Source of the DNA: Candidatus Methanoperedens sp.
GTDB taxonomy: Archaea > Halobacteriota > Methanosarcinia > Methanosarcinales > Methanoperedenaceae
Length of the DNA: 11,549 nucleotides
Direction of reading: 5' to 3'
NCBI GenBank assembly: GCA_028679855.1
Contig: JAJRAP010000046.1
Coordinates: forward strand, 1 to 11,549
The position numbers were made by a program, and so were the translations under genes. Position 1 is the first letter of the stretch. Every line of letters begins with the position of its first letter. Under the pieces are notes generated by a model, which saw only the letters and a list, made by a program, of their open reading frames with translations, did not search any database and was not told the DNA's origin. Positions 1-7,740 of this stretch are shown piece by piece.

Positions 1-612
1 CTCTGCGACGGCTGCCGCATATGCGAGAACGTATGCGAACTGGGACGGATCAAAGTAAATAACGGAAAAGCCTCTGTTGATGAGATCGCTTGCCACGGTT
101 GTGGCGCTTGCAGCGCTGCGTGCCCGAATGGAGCGATCCAGATCCGGAATTATACTGATGATGCGATCATGGCCCAGATAGCTGAAGCAACGCGCGAGAT
201 ACACGAATTCCCGCTTGTGATAGGTTTTCTCTGCCACTGGTGCAGCGATGCAGCCGCCGACCTTGCAGGTTCCCTGCGATTGCAGTATCCTACCAACATA
301 CGTAGCATCAGTGTGCTTTGCTCAGGAAGGGTGAACCCATCATTTGTCCTGGAAGCTCTGCGACGTGGGGCAGACGGCGTGCTCGTTGCAGGATGCAGGC
401 TGGGAGAATGTCACTATACCATAGGGAACTACTGCGCCCTCCAGAGGATGAATGTCCTTACTAAATTGCTCGTCGACCTTGGGTTTGACCAGAGGCGTCT
501 GCGGGTAGAATGGCTTGCAGCAAGCGAAGGCAGGAAGTTCGCAGGGATAGTAAAGGACTATGTGGAACAACTTAAAGAAATAGGTCCGGCAGGCAGCGAA
601 TTCAAGGGATGA
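1..612 (+). CDS. hdrA: HdrA C-terminal ferredoxin domain fused to MvhD/FlpD domain (5' partial)
   Basis: The frame is open from the first base, so the gene begins off-window and only its last 203 residues are visible. Residues 1-50 are a two-cluster ferredoxin: C2-C5-C8-C12 (the last Cys followed by Glu instead of Pro) and C31-C34-C37-C41-Pro. This resembles the C-terminal ferredoxin region of HdrA. Residues from about 72 to 195 match the MvhD/FlpD family: CxxC at 78/81, a CSGR motif at 107-110, and the GADGVLVAGC stretch with C132 and C137. These Cys residues are the likely [2Fe-2S] ligands. MvhD carries electrons into HdrA, the flavin-based electron-bifurcating subunit of heterodisulfide reductase, so a fusion joins electron input and bifurcation in one cytoplasmic chain. 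The FAD part of HdrA is inferred, not seen. The internal ATG at 169 is not the start, because the ferredoxin lies upstream of it. The stop at 610-612 is one base from the next start, indicating co-transcription. Confidence 0.85.
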   Translation, partial: LCDGCRICENVCELGRIKVNNGKASVDEIACHGCGACSAACPNGAIQIRNYTDDAIMAQIAEATREIHEFPLVIGFLCHWCSDAAADLAGSLRLQYPTNIRSISVLCSGRVNPSFVLEALRRGADGVLVAGCRLGECHYTIGNYCALQRMNVLTKLLVDLGFDQRRLRVEWLAASEGRKFAGIVKDYVEQLKEIGPAGSEFKG

Positions 613-613
613 C

Positions 614-1945
614 ATGACAGAAGAAAAACTTGAAGTAACGGTTGATAGCGAGGTCAGGGATTCGCATTTCCTGTACACTCAAAAGACCGGGAAATCAAAA
701 AAGACCCTTGATTATGATTACAAGCGCTGCAACGGCTGCGGAATATGCATTGAAATATGCCCCAAAAAAGCAATCGAAGCTGGACCCCTGATAGAAATAG
801 CTACAGGTATGGATGCCCCGCCTGTTATAATTGACCATACAAAATGTTCTTTTTGTGGTATGTGCGCAGCCTTCTGCCCTGTAAAAGCGGTCAGGCTTTC
901 AATAAATGACAAGGACATATTTGAATTAACAGAGTTCCCGCATCTTGATTCAAGCGTTACCTTCAATGAAAAGTGCCTTCCGTGCCTGCTCTGTAAGAAA
1001 GCATGTCCTGGAGAAGCGATTGCCGTCGAGTTCACTTTCCCGAAAAAAGAGACCGCAGCACCCTTCAGAGATGGCAGGAAGGGCGAGATAGAAGTTGACA
1101 TGGAAAAATGCACCCTCTGCGGTGCATGCGCAGAGCTGTGCCCTGCTTTCGTTCTCATTGACAGGAAATCCACAGCCGATGCACTTGTGCCTTTTGATAA
1201 CCTCCTTGTTGACCGTGAAAAGTGCGATTACTGCGGCATCTGCGTCCCGTTCTGCCCGGAGGATGCCATAAAGGTGAAGGGGGACTTTTTCGGGGAAGCG
1301 CCGAAGCTCACCGGGAATATCAAAGTGGATGATAACAAATGCACGCGGTGCGGCTGGTGCGAGGCGGTGTGCCCATACGATGCCGCAAAGGTGACAAAAC
1401 CTTTTGAGGGTGATATAGAGCTGATAGATGCAAAACTCAAAGGCTGCGACCCTGTGGGATGCCACGGTTGTTTCAATGTCTGTCCCTCAAAGGCATGGAT
1501 CATCCCGAAAGATAAGAAGATCGATGTGGTGCGGGATTTCTGCACGTACTGCGGTGCGTGCGAGAAAGCATGTCATGTTAAGGCGATAGGAGTGAAGAGG
1601 ACAGCAACAAAGCACACTGAAATATTAGATACACCCTGGGCAAAGGAATGGAAGGATGCGATCGTTTGCCTGACCACAAATGAGAGAGAGAGACCTGATG
1701 TGTCTCACACGATAAGCGTAGAAAAAGCAGAGAGGAAAGTAGAGCCACCCGTCGCTATGCCTGAAGTTAATGGGACGTTTCGCAAGTTAGTGGATGAAAG
1801 GATCTCAGAGCTATTGCCGCTACTTGAGAGTAAACAGGTCAGGCGCTCATGGGAGAAGAAAGAGGCTAAAGTGGCGGCAAAGGAGATAAGGAAGAGGATG
1901 ATGGAACATAATGGGCAGCCACTACCTGAAAGTAAAAAGCTTTAA
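614..1945 (+). CDS. fwdF: Polyferredoxin with eight [4Fe-4S] motifs, FwdF/FmdF type
   Basis: The 443-residue protein has eight ferredoxin-type cysteine motifs, starting at C39, C78, C121, C166, C204, C243, C278 and C310. Six or more are classic CxxCxxCxxxCP. The seventh is C278-x4-C283-x2-C286-x3-C290-P, and the eighth ends C320-His instead of Cys-Pro. This matches FwdF/FmdF, the polyferredoxin that wires electrons to the tungsten/molybdenum formylmethanofuran dehydrogenase, which reduces CO2 or runs in reverse in methane oxidation. Residues from about 335 to 443 form an unusual charged tail, rich in Lys and Glu, with one Cys (352) and no cluster motif. The family name rests on cluster number and arrangement; another HdrA-linked polyferredoxin is possible. 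The start ATG follows an AAGGGA ribosome-binding sequence inside the end of the upstream gene. The one-base gap to the HdrA-MvhD gene supports a shared complex. No fwdA-D genes are visible here. Confidence 0.75.
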   Translation: MTEEKLEVTVDSEVRDSHFLYTQKTGKSKKTLDYDYKRCNGCGICIEICPKKAIEAGPLIEIATGMDAPPVIIDHTKCSFCGMCAAFCPVKAVRLSINDKDIFELTEFPHLDSSVTFNEKCLPCLLCKKACPGEAIAVEFTFPKKETAAPFRDGRKGEIEVDMEKCTLCGACAELCPAFVLIDRKSTADALVPFDNLLVDREKCDYCGICVPFCPEDAIKVKGDFFGEAPKLTGNIKVDDNKCTRCGWCEAVCPYDAAKVTKPFEGDIELIDAKLKGCDPVGCHGCFNVCPSKAWIIPKDKKIDVVRDFCTYCGACEKACHVKAIGVKRTATKHTEILDTPWAKEWKDAIVCLTTNERERPDVSHTISVEKAERKVEPPVAMPEVNGTFRKLVDERISELLPLLESKQVRRSWEKKEAKVAAKEIRKRMMEHNGQPLPESKKL

Positions 1946-1953
1946 CGGTTTAA

Positions 1954-4092
1954 TCATGGCAATACTCGATACATCTCATAAACGCCCCTGTAGGTTCTTT
2001 CGAAATAAGAGATATTCTCAAATTTTTGTAAGCCCCTCTGTTTATATTTCCTCAGTTCCACGTTCCCAACATACACATAGGACACATTGTATTTCCGCAG
2101 AAGTCCGATAGCTTCGTTATAATCCTCTGTATCATATATCGCATCAACGTCCCTGATGCGAGCTGATATATCTCCCCAGTTATTTCTCAGCACGAGTTCA
2201 TGACCAGCCCAGCCTGCAACGGTCTGGATACCTGTATAGGACGAAATCCTTGAAGTATCCTCGTAGCTAGAACCCGGCGCCTCCAGGATAACAGTAGTCC
2301 CGTTGAGGTTCTTGCCTACCCAGAATATAGCGTCATAATCGCCGTAGCTCGTCTTTTTCAAAAAATCGATCCCATCCAGACTGACACTGCGGTTGAAGCC
2401 TTCAGTTCTTACGAATGTCCCAGTATACAGGTACAGGGAATTAAGCACAATCAGGAGCGAAAAAATTACTAGCATAGCCTTTTTCATCCTGTACTTTTTT
2501 TTGACGAGGTCATGCAAAGCACAGGCAGAAGCTATGCTAAAGAGAAGCCACACTTGATTATAAAATTTAAATACCGTGTTAAACCTTTCATTTTCACCAG
2601 AAAAGAAGTCGTCAAAATAGAACAGCTCGCAAAATACCAGGATGGCAAGCCCTATGGCTATCATGACTGATATGAATAACCTGTTCATATCGTTATTTTT
2701 ATAAAAAAAGTAAATCCCAATGCATGTTAAAAAAGCCAGGGGAACAAACACAGCAAGGGTCTGGAAATCCTTAACGAAATATAATACAACTCCAGATGCA
2801 GCAAGAGCAACCAGTATCCATTTTTTATGCCTGAATTCAGGTATGTGTAAGAACATGAATGAGATTATCAGGAATAAGAACAGGTCGTATATTGCCAGGA
2901 AATTGATTAGCGCAGTCCTTGTAATGACTGGTTTTATCCCCTGTATCCCTGAAGAATGAAAATCCATAAAGAAAAAGGTGAACATAAGGAATCCAAGGAT
3001 GATCACTGCAATAACAATGCTCAGCCGTTTTAATAACTCTCTGGATATTTCTGTTGATATGTTTCCTTCGAGCTTCCATGGCTGGATCAATATCACAATG
3101 ATAAAAAGCGCTGCATATGTGGCATAATCCCAGGTATTGAACACGAAAAGAGAGCCAAGGGCAAGGCTAATTAACAGGAGGGAAATTTTTGAGAATTTCT
3201 TTGAGAGATAAACATTCAGAATAAATGTAATAGCAAGCAGTACGAATGGTATGGCGATGACATGTGCATGCAGGTCACCGAATATGAAGCTGAAATACGG
3301 GAATTCATTGACTGTATTTGGGATTATTCGCGTCGGTCCCCAGTAATCCATTATAGGTGGTACGGTCCCAAATGGGCTTGTGGTCATGTTCAGCGCATGG
3401 GCGGATATTACTCCAGCAGGGTACAGGTTTCCGGCAAACACCAGCAGGAATAGTGCTGCAATCCCTCCTTTCTTGTCCGTGGTAAGATTATAGCCCAGAC
3501 CGAATGCAGCAACTGCCGCAAGTGCTGGCAAAAGTGCCATTCCCAGATTATATGTTATATTTGCCGGGATCCAGGCGAGTTTTGTGAGGGTAGCGATGGT
3601 AAATGCGCCAAAATAATAATACATGTTTATTTTGTACCCTGAAAGCCACGAATCGTGCGGAGGAAGACTTGCGCTTTTCAGGATAGAATTGAGGAGCATG
3701 AAGTCAAAGACCTTCTCCCCATCGTGTATCTCTGGATTGTAGGCTCTTATTATGAGGAATAGCACGAACATGGCGCCGAACATCACCTCGTTCCTGAGCA
3801 GCAACTTCCTATCAATGCCGGGTTTTTTCTTTGCATAGATAATGGCAGAAAAAACGCATATAAGCAATAAAGAAAGCATTATCTCGTTCCTGCTGTAACC
3901 CAGAGCATACGACAGGATCCATGAAACGTACGCGAGAAGCAGTATCCCCAGGATCTTCGAGACCGAATATCCGCGGTCTGGAAGGCTGCTGCATATTGAT
4001 ATCGTCAATGGCAGTGAAATTATCCCGAGAAATACTATAAGCAGGTACCACTGTGCTGCATACAATAGCTCAGATAACAGTTCAAATCCCAT
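1954..4092 (-). CDS. DUF2298 ('YYY') polytopic membrane protein, putative GT-C-like glycosyltransferase
   Basis: About 712 residues, with many hydrophobic segments over the first 550 or so and a soluble C-terminal domain of about 150 residues. Family hallmarks (numbered from the ATG at 4092): NPEIHDGEK at about 119-127, a Tyr triplet at about 158-160 (the 'YYY' signature), and FGDLHAHV at about 271-278. Near the C-terminus there is an EAPGSSY motif followed by RISSYTG and GWAGHE. These mark the archaeal/Chloroflexi DUF2298 membrane family. No reaction is established for it. Acidic and His residues in loops between membrane segments, and the adjacent family 2 glycosyltransferase, suggest use of a lipid-linked sugar outside the membrane (inference). 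A TTG at 4096-4098 could add two residues, but it sits only 3 nt from the AGGG ribosome-binding sequence; the ATG at 9 nt is preferred. The 3' end faces fwdF with an 8-base gap. Confidence 0.82.
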   Translation of the reverse strand: MGFELLSELLYAAQWYLLIVFLGIISLPLTISICSSLPDRGYSVSKILGILLLAYVSWILSYALGYSRNEIMLSLLLICVFSAIIYAKKKPGIDRKLLLRNEVMFGAMFVLFLIIRAYNPEIHDGEKVFDFMLLNSILKSASLPPHDSWLSGYKINMYYYFGAFTIATLTKLAWIPANITYNLGMALLPALAAVAAFGLGYNLTTDKKGGIAALFLLVFAGNLYPAGVISAHALNMTTSPFGTVPPIMDYWGPTRIIPNTVNEFPYFSFIFGDLHAHVIAIPFVLLAITFILNVYLSKKFSKISLLLISLALGSLFVFNTWDYATYAALFIIVILIQPWKLEGNISTEISRELLKRLSIVIAVIILGFLMFTFFFMDFHSSGIQGIKPVITRTALINFLAIYDLFLFLIISFMFLHIPEFRHKKWILVALAASGVVLYFVKDFQTLAVFVPLAFLTCIGIYFFYKNNDMNRLFISVMIAIGLAILVFCELFYFDDFFSGENERFNTVFKFYNQVWLLFSIASACALHDLVKKKYRMKKAMLVIFSLLIVLNSLYLYTGTFVRTEGFNRSVSLDGIDFLKKTSYGDYDAIFWVGKNLNGTTVILEAPGSSYEDTSRISSYTGIQTVAGWAGHELVLRNNWGDISARIRDVDAIYDTEDYNEAIGLLRKYNVSYVYVGNVELRKYKQRGLQKFENISYFERTYRGVYEMYRVLP

Positions 4093-4117
4093 ATCCAAAG
4101 TCCCTTATTAGACTCCA

Positions 4118-4822
4118 TTACCATAAGAACTCATACCACAGCCTGAATATCTGCGAACCCATTCCGAAAACATCCTTAATTAAATTAACCTTGGTGGTGC
4201 CGCCGTGTTTCCATTCCACAGGGAATTCCATGACCCTGAACTCTGCACGCTGGGCGCGGACAAACAATTCAGTATCCCAGAACCAGTGAGTATCTTTTAC
4301 ATTGTCCATTATCTCAAAAAGCGGGTCGTGCTTGAAGGCTTTAAATCCGCACTGGTGGTCATAGAGTTTTGAACCAAGCATGAAACGAGTGAGAAAATTA
4401 AATCCCATGCTTGCAAATCCTCTTTTGAAAGGTCTCTTGACATTGCTCTCTGGAAGCATGCGGGAACCTGTGGCGAAATCATAGCCGTCTCGGATGTATT
4501 GTATCATCTCCTTAAGGTGCCTCATGTCGGTTGCAAGGTCTACATCGATGTAACCGAGAATATCCCCTTTTGAAGCTTTGAAAGCGCGGTTAAGAGCTCG
4601 TCCCCTTCCCTGCCTTTTGTCTGAATGAAGGTGCACCACATAGTCATGTTTTTTTGCAAGAGCCTCTGATATCCTGTCTGTACCGTCCTTGCTTCCGTCC
4701 TCTGCGATGATTATCTCAAAAGATGATGTGAATTCGCGAAGAGCCGCGGCTGTCCTTTCTACTGTGCTTTCTATTCTTGCAGCTTCATTATAGGCTGGAA
4801 GAACGATTGAAACTTCGACTAT
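4118..4822 (-). CDS. Family 2 glycosyltransferase (polyprenyl/dolichyl-phosphate sugar synthase-like), apparent ATA start
   Basis: From the ATA at 4820-4822 the frame encodes 234 residues with a full GT-A fold signature. It has VSIVLPAYNE at 4-13, EDGS at 41-44, the QGRGRALNRAF segment at 71-81, DVD at 93-95 (metal/nucleotide binding), then GSRMLP, HQCGFKAF and FWDTEL. The pattern resembles ALG5/DPM1-type enzymes that move a sugar from a nucleotide to a polyprenyl phosphate at the inner membrane face. The first in-frame standard start is a GTG at 4637-4639 (residue 62), which would remove the nucleotide-binding N-terminus. Upstream of it there is no ATG, GTG or TTG before the in-frame stop at 4838-4840. 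A strong GGAGG lies exactly 7 nt before the ATA. Either ATA initiates or the base call is wrong. It lies 25 bases upstream of the DUF2298 gene, its likely functional partner. Confidence 0.8.
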   Translation of the reverse strand: MVEVSIVLPAYNEAARIESTVERTAAALREFTSSFEIIIAEDGSKDGTDRISEALAKKHDYVVHLHSDKRQGRGRALNRAFKASKGDILGYIDVDLATDMRHLKEMIQYIRDGYDFATGSRMLPESNVKRPFKRGFASMGFNFLTRFMLGSKLYDHQCGFKAFKHDPLFEIMDNVKDTHWFWDTELFVRAQRAEFRVMEFPVEWKHGGTTKVNLIKDVFGMGSQIFRLWYEFLW

Positions 4823-4828
4823 TGTATT

Positions 4829-4836
4829 TCCTCCTT
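4829..4836 (-). promoter_or_regulatory. Shine-Dalgarno sequence that fixes the glycosyltransferase start
   Basis: The minus strand reads AAGGAGGA here. The seven bases AAATACA separate GGAGG from the ATA at 4820-4822. This is the same distance as between the strong Shine-Dalgarno and the ATG of the KH gene at 8277. It is the evidence for translation beginning at ATA. Confidence 0.7.
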
Positions 4837-4873
4837 CTTATGCGTTTCAAGACCCATTCGCAGTCCATCTCAT

Positions 4874-6091
4874 CTATTGGTGTTTTGTTCCTTTTTCTAT
4901 AAAACCCCTAACATCATGTTTCGTCAGCATTCCCATCAACCTGTGCCCTTCCACAAGCCCGAAGACCCCTTCTTTTGCCGAGAATTCATCGAACCTGTCC
5001 ACATAATCCGCTTTCTCAGTGGAAGAATATATGGCAAAAGGAACAGGCTCCCGCGTATGCGTCTTTATGGAGATTGGTGTTGGGTGGTCAGGGAGTACAA
5101 GTATCCTGTATTCTCCATATTCTCCGAGTTCGTTGAGCATTCCCCCGACCACTTTATTATCAAAATCCTCAATAGCTTTTATTTTAGCTTCCATATTTCC
5201 CATGTGACCCGCCTCATCCGGCGCCTCAACATGGACGAACACGAAATCCCGCTCTTTCAGCGAATCAAGTGCATAAGCAGCCTTACCTGAAAAATTGGTA
5301 TCAAGATAACCTGTAGCTCCGGGGACTTCAATGACATCAAGACCTGCTGATTTTCCGATCCCTTTAAGCAGGTCAACAGCCGATATTACCGACCCGGTAA
5401 CTCCGTATAATTCCCTGAAATGTGGGATATTCAGTGCCTTTCCCTGGCCCCATGGCCAGATAAGGTTCGCCATGTTCTTCCCATCCTTTTTCCGTTTCAG
5501 ATTGATCTCGTGGTCCTGAAGAATGTGCTTTGAAGACTTTATAAGGTCAATGAGGATATGAGAATCCTCTCCTCGCGGAAGAACATCCTCCACAGATCGA
5601 CCCACCACATCATGCGGCGGAGTACATAATGCCTTCTCGCCTAGCTTCATAACCAGCAGATGCCTGTAGCTCACGCCTGAATGGAACCTGCAATTGTTTG
5701 AAAGTTCACTATCAACAGCTTCGATAAGGATTCGCGCCTCCTCACTTGAGATGTGCCCAGCACTGTAATCAGCAAGTATCCCGTCCTTTTCAGTTATGAG
5801 ATTGCACCTGAAAGCTATATCATCTATCATAAGAGGTACACCGATGCTTGCAGCCTCAAGAGGTCCGCGGCCTGAATAGTAAATGGCAGGATCATAACCC
5901 ATTATAGAAAGGTTCGCTACATCACTCCCCGGTGGCATCGTTTCTGGTATGGTCTTTGCAACTCCGTTCCTGCCATGCTTTGCAATAAAATCCATGTTCG
6001 GTGTATTCGCAGCCTGAAGCGGCGTGAGGTCGCCAAGTTCAGGGATGGGATAATCCGCCATCCCGTCGCCGACAAGTACGATATATTTCAT
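4874..6091 (-). CDS. apgM: Archaeal cofactor-independent phosphoglycerate mutase
   Basis: The 405-residue protein interconverts 3-phosphoglycerate and 2-phosphoglycerate in cytoplasmic glycolysis/gluconeogenesis. It belongs to the archaeal branch of the alkaline-phosphatase superfamily mutases. The N-terminus has VGDGMADYP with metal ligand D9. The [16 protein letters not shown] stretch at 53-68 carries the likely catalytic S56. The second metal-binding half has [10 protein letters not shown] (D292, H296), PDHPTP (D335, H336) and H345 in [13 protein letters not shown]. Length is normal for the archaeal type. The start ATG has no clear Shine-Dalgarno sequence; it lies 11 bases after the stop of the small membrane protein gene, so translation may be coupled or use a short leader. 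It is transcribed with the downstream glycosyltransferase and DUF2298 genes by position, although metabolic linkage is not obvious. Confidence 0.93.
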   Translation of the reverse strand: MKYIVLVGDGMADYPIPELGDLTPLQAANTPNMDFIAKHGRNGVAKTIPETMPPGSDVANLSIMGYDPAIYYSGRGPLEAASIGVPLMIDDIAFRCNLITEKDGILADYSAGHISSEEARILIEAVDSELSNNCRFHSGVSYRHLLVMKLGEKALCTPPHDVVGRSVEDVLPRGEDSHILIDLIKSSKHILQDHEINLKRKKDGKNMANLIWPWGQGKALNIPHFRELYGVTGSVISAVDLLKGIGKSAGLDVIEVPGATGYLDTNFSGKAAYALDSLKERDFVFVHVEAPDEAGHMGNMEAKIKAIEDFDNKVVGGMLNELGEYGEYRILVLPDHPTPISIKTHTREPVPFAIYSSTEKADYVDRFDEFSAKEGVFGLVEGHRLMGMLTKHDVRGFIEKGTKHQ

Positions 6092-6102
6092 AGCTATAAA
6101 AG

Positions 6103-6462
6103 TTAGTAATATATTATTAATAAACCCAGGAGGACGACAAATATTACCAGGGCGAGTGCGAACACGGATAGATACAACTTAATCATTGACTGTATCCCGG
6201 AAACGCTTTTTTTTAAATCTGAAAGTTCAGTCGTGAGCTTATTTATGGAATCTTCGACTTCAGGGGATGGGACGTATTTAATTGATTCAACTGGTGCCTG
6301 AACTGAATGTGTGTATGTCGGGGTTTTTACAGATGCAATATATGTTTTTTTTGGAGGGGGCGTAATTGTTGGCCTTATTTTCTCTATCTGCTTAAAATTG
6401 GGGTCTCTTCCTTTACCTAGCGTATGAAATATCTGTTCTTCTGTTACATCAAGAATTGACAT
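6103..6462 (-). CDS. Hypothetical small tail-anchored membrane protein
   Basis: I do not recognise this 119-residue protein. Residues 1-30 are polar and possibly folded ([18 protein letters not shown] at the start). Residues 31-68 are rich in Pro, Thr, Tyr and Lys and likely disordered, with a PPP run at 35-37. Residues 69-95 form a heptad-like amphipathic helix (possible coiled coil). Residues 96-118 are one strongly hydrophobic C-terminal helix ending in IIYY. There is no signal peptide, so the protein should be anchored by its tail with its N-terminus in the cytoplasm. It is the first gene of the minus-strand group running into apgM. The ATG is preceded by an AAGGT-like ribosome-binding sequence and, about 40 bases upstream, a good TATA-like element. 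A role in holding a partner at the membrane is only a guess. Confidence 0.65.
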   Translation of the reverse strand: MSILDVTEEQIFHTLGKGRDPNFKQIEKIRPTITPPPKKTYIASVKTPTYTHSVQAPVESIKYVPSPEVEDSINKLTTELSDLKKSVSGIQSMIKLYLSVFALALVIFVVLLGLLIIYY

Positions 6463-6497
6463 AATGTACCTTCGACTAATGTAATATTGATGTTGTT

Positions 6498-6508
6498 CTT
6501 ATATATTT
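6498..6508. promoter_or_regulatory. TATA-like element in the 127-base divergent intergenic region
   Basis: CTTATATATTT (plus strand) reads AAATATATAAG on the minus strand, close to the archaeal TATA consensus in both directions. For the minus-strand membrane protein gene it would place the start of transcription near 6473, about 10 bases before the ATG at 6462. For the plus-strand aminotransferase a second AT-rich element at about 6524-6536 is better placed. Assignment rests on position and composition only. Confidence 0.45.
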
Positions 6509-6534
6509 GTTTTTGCATTACGTAAAATATACAT

Positions 6535-6571
6535 AAAAGTTAGTAGTATTAGCCCAAAAGTTAATAAATTT
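6535..6571 (+). repeat. Tandem promoter-proximal motif AAAAGTTA(G/A)TA, two copies 21 bases apart
   Basis: AAAAGTTAGTAGTATT begins at 6535 and AAAAGTTAATAAATTT at 6556. The spacing of 21 bases is two helical turns. They lie directly upstream of the aminotransferase ribosome-binding site. A similar AAAAGTTAGTAATATATT occurs at 6098, between apgM and the upstream small gene. AT-rich coincidence cannot be excluded; a regulator-binding site is possible. Confidence 0.3.
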
Positions 6572-6589
6572 TAAATCCAGGAGAATCAC

Positions 6590-7735
6590 ATGAACCTCGA
6601 AAATACACTTCTTATGATCCCCGGCCCTGTGCCGGTAGCACCCAGAATACTTCGTGCCATGTCAAAACCTATAATCGGCCACAGAAGCAAGGAATTTGGG
6701 AGCATTTATAGCGAATGCAGGACAATATTACAGGAGCTTTTTGGCACAAAAAATGATATGTACATTATAAGTGGCTCTGGAAGCTGTGCCATGGAAGCTG
6801 CTGTCGGTAATGTCATCGGTGAGAACGACATGCTTGTCACTATCGAGAACGGGAAGTTCGGTGAGAGGTTCAGGGAAATTGGAGAACGCTACGGAAAGGT
6901 CAGGGCGGTCAAATTCGACTGGACAAAGGGGGAGTCAATTGAGCTTGATAAGGTTGAGTGCGCTCTTGCAGAAGGCGCTAAAGCCGTGACCCTTGTGCAT
7001 AACGATACGTCTGTGGGAATCAAGAACCCTGCAAAAGAGGTAGGAGAGCTTGCTAAAAAATACGGCGCCCTTTTCATCATGGACGGCGTGACAACTATTG
7101 GAGGAGATGACGTCCAGGTGGACAAATGGGGGGTTGACCTCGCTGTTGTAGGTTCGCAGAAGTGCATTGGCGCTCCTCCCGGATTATCAGCGATCTGTGT
7201 CAGCAAGAAAGCCTGGGATGCGATCGTTGAGAAACCTCCTTATTATATGGACCTTAAGGCTTACAGGAAATCAGCAAACAAAGAGAGCCCAGAGACCCCG
7301 TATACACCGGCAGTACCTCTTTTCTTTGCGCTTCATGAAGCATTGAAAATCGTAAAGGAAGAAGGGCTTGAAACACGCATCAAGCGTCATGCAAAGTTCG
7401 CAGAAGCATTACGGGCAGCAGCGGGTGCAATGAATGTTGAGATGTTCCCTCAGTTAAACCAGCACAGCAGATATTCAAACACCGTCACAGCCATGAAGAT
7501 GCCCACAGGCATTGACGATAAAAAGTTAAGGGGTGGAATAAAAGAACTGGGTATCCAGGTATCAGGCGGTCAGGGACCCCTTGAAGGGAAGATATTCAGG
7601 ATAGGAAGCATGGGCAACATAAGTAAGCTTGACATATTAAGTACCATCCAGATAGTGGAAATCGTACTCCACAAGAATGATGTGGTCAAAAAAATGGGAC
7701 CTGGCGTTGAAGCGGCAAGCAATGTTTTAAAGTAA
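6590..7735 (+). CDS. Class V PLP-dependent aminotransferase (alanine/serine-glyoxylate aminotransferase-like)
   Basis: The 381-residue protein has the fold-type I class V pattern. It begins with IPGPVPVAPRIL and IGHRSKEF at 30-37. SGSGSCAMEA at 61-70 is the phosphate-binding turn. HNDTSVG follows at 137-143, D165 in the IMDGVTT strand pairs with the pyridine nitrogen, and K191 in GSQKCIGAPPG is the PLP Schiff-base lysine. R336 in FRIGSMG should bind the substrate carboxylate. Relatives include eukaryotic alanine-glyoxylate aminotransferase. In methanogens a class V homologue (MJ0959) was reported as a broad-specificity aminotransferase that can make phosphoserine, so a serine/phosphoserine or alanine role is plausible here; the exact substrate cannot be read from sequence. 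A clear AGGAG lies 6 nt before the ATG. The gene appears to be transcribed alone and converges on the KH gene. Confidence 0.88.
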   Translation: MNLENTLLMIPGPVPVAPRILRAMSKPIIGHRSKEFGSIYSECRTILQELFGTKNDMYIISGSGSCAMEAAVGNVIGENDMLVTIENGKFGERFREIGERYGKVRAVKFDWTKGESIELDKVECALAEGAKAVTLVHNDTSVGIKNPAKEVGELAKKYGALFIMDGVTTIGGDDVQVDKWGVDLAVVGSQKCIGAPPGLSAICVSKKAWDAIVEKPPYYMDLKAYRKSANKESPETPYTPAVPLFFALHEALKIVKEEGLETRIKRHAKFAEALRAAAGAMNVEMFPQLNQHSRYSNTVTAMKMPTGIDDKKLRGGIKELGIQVSGGQGPLEGKIFRIGSMGNISKLDILSTIQIVEIVLHKNDVVKKMGPGVEAASNVLK

Positions 7736-7740
7736 AAAAA
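7734..7740 (-). terminator. Oligo-T transcription terminator of the aIF1A-rio1-KH operon
   Basis: The minus strand reads T7 directly after the KH gene stop. Archaeal RNA polymerase ends transcription at such oligo-T stretches without needing a hairpin. On the plus strand, T-runs at 7752-7755 and 7760-7765, inside the end of the KH gene, could serve the converging aminotransferase gene. Confidence 0.45.

Noticed and set aside
718..1545. Several minus-strand open frames opposite the polyferredoxin
   Set aside because: They arise from the Cys-rich, biased codons of fwdF and show no family features.
4118..4639. Glycosyltransferase starting at the GTG at 4639 (173 residues)
   Set aside because: It would delete the LPAYNE and EDGS nucleotide-binding motifs that are intact in frame upstream, and no good ribosome-binding site precedes it.
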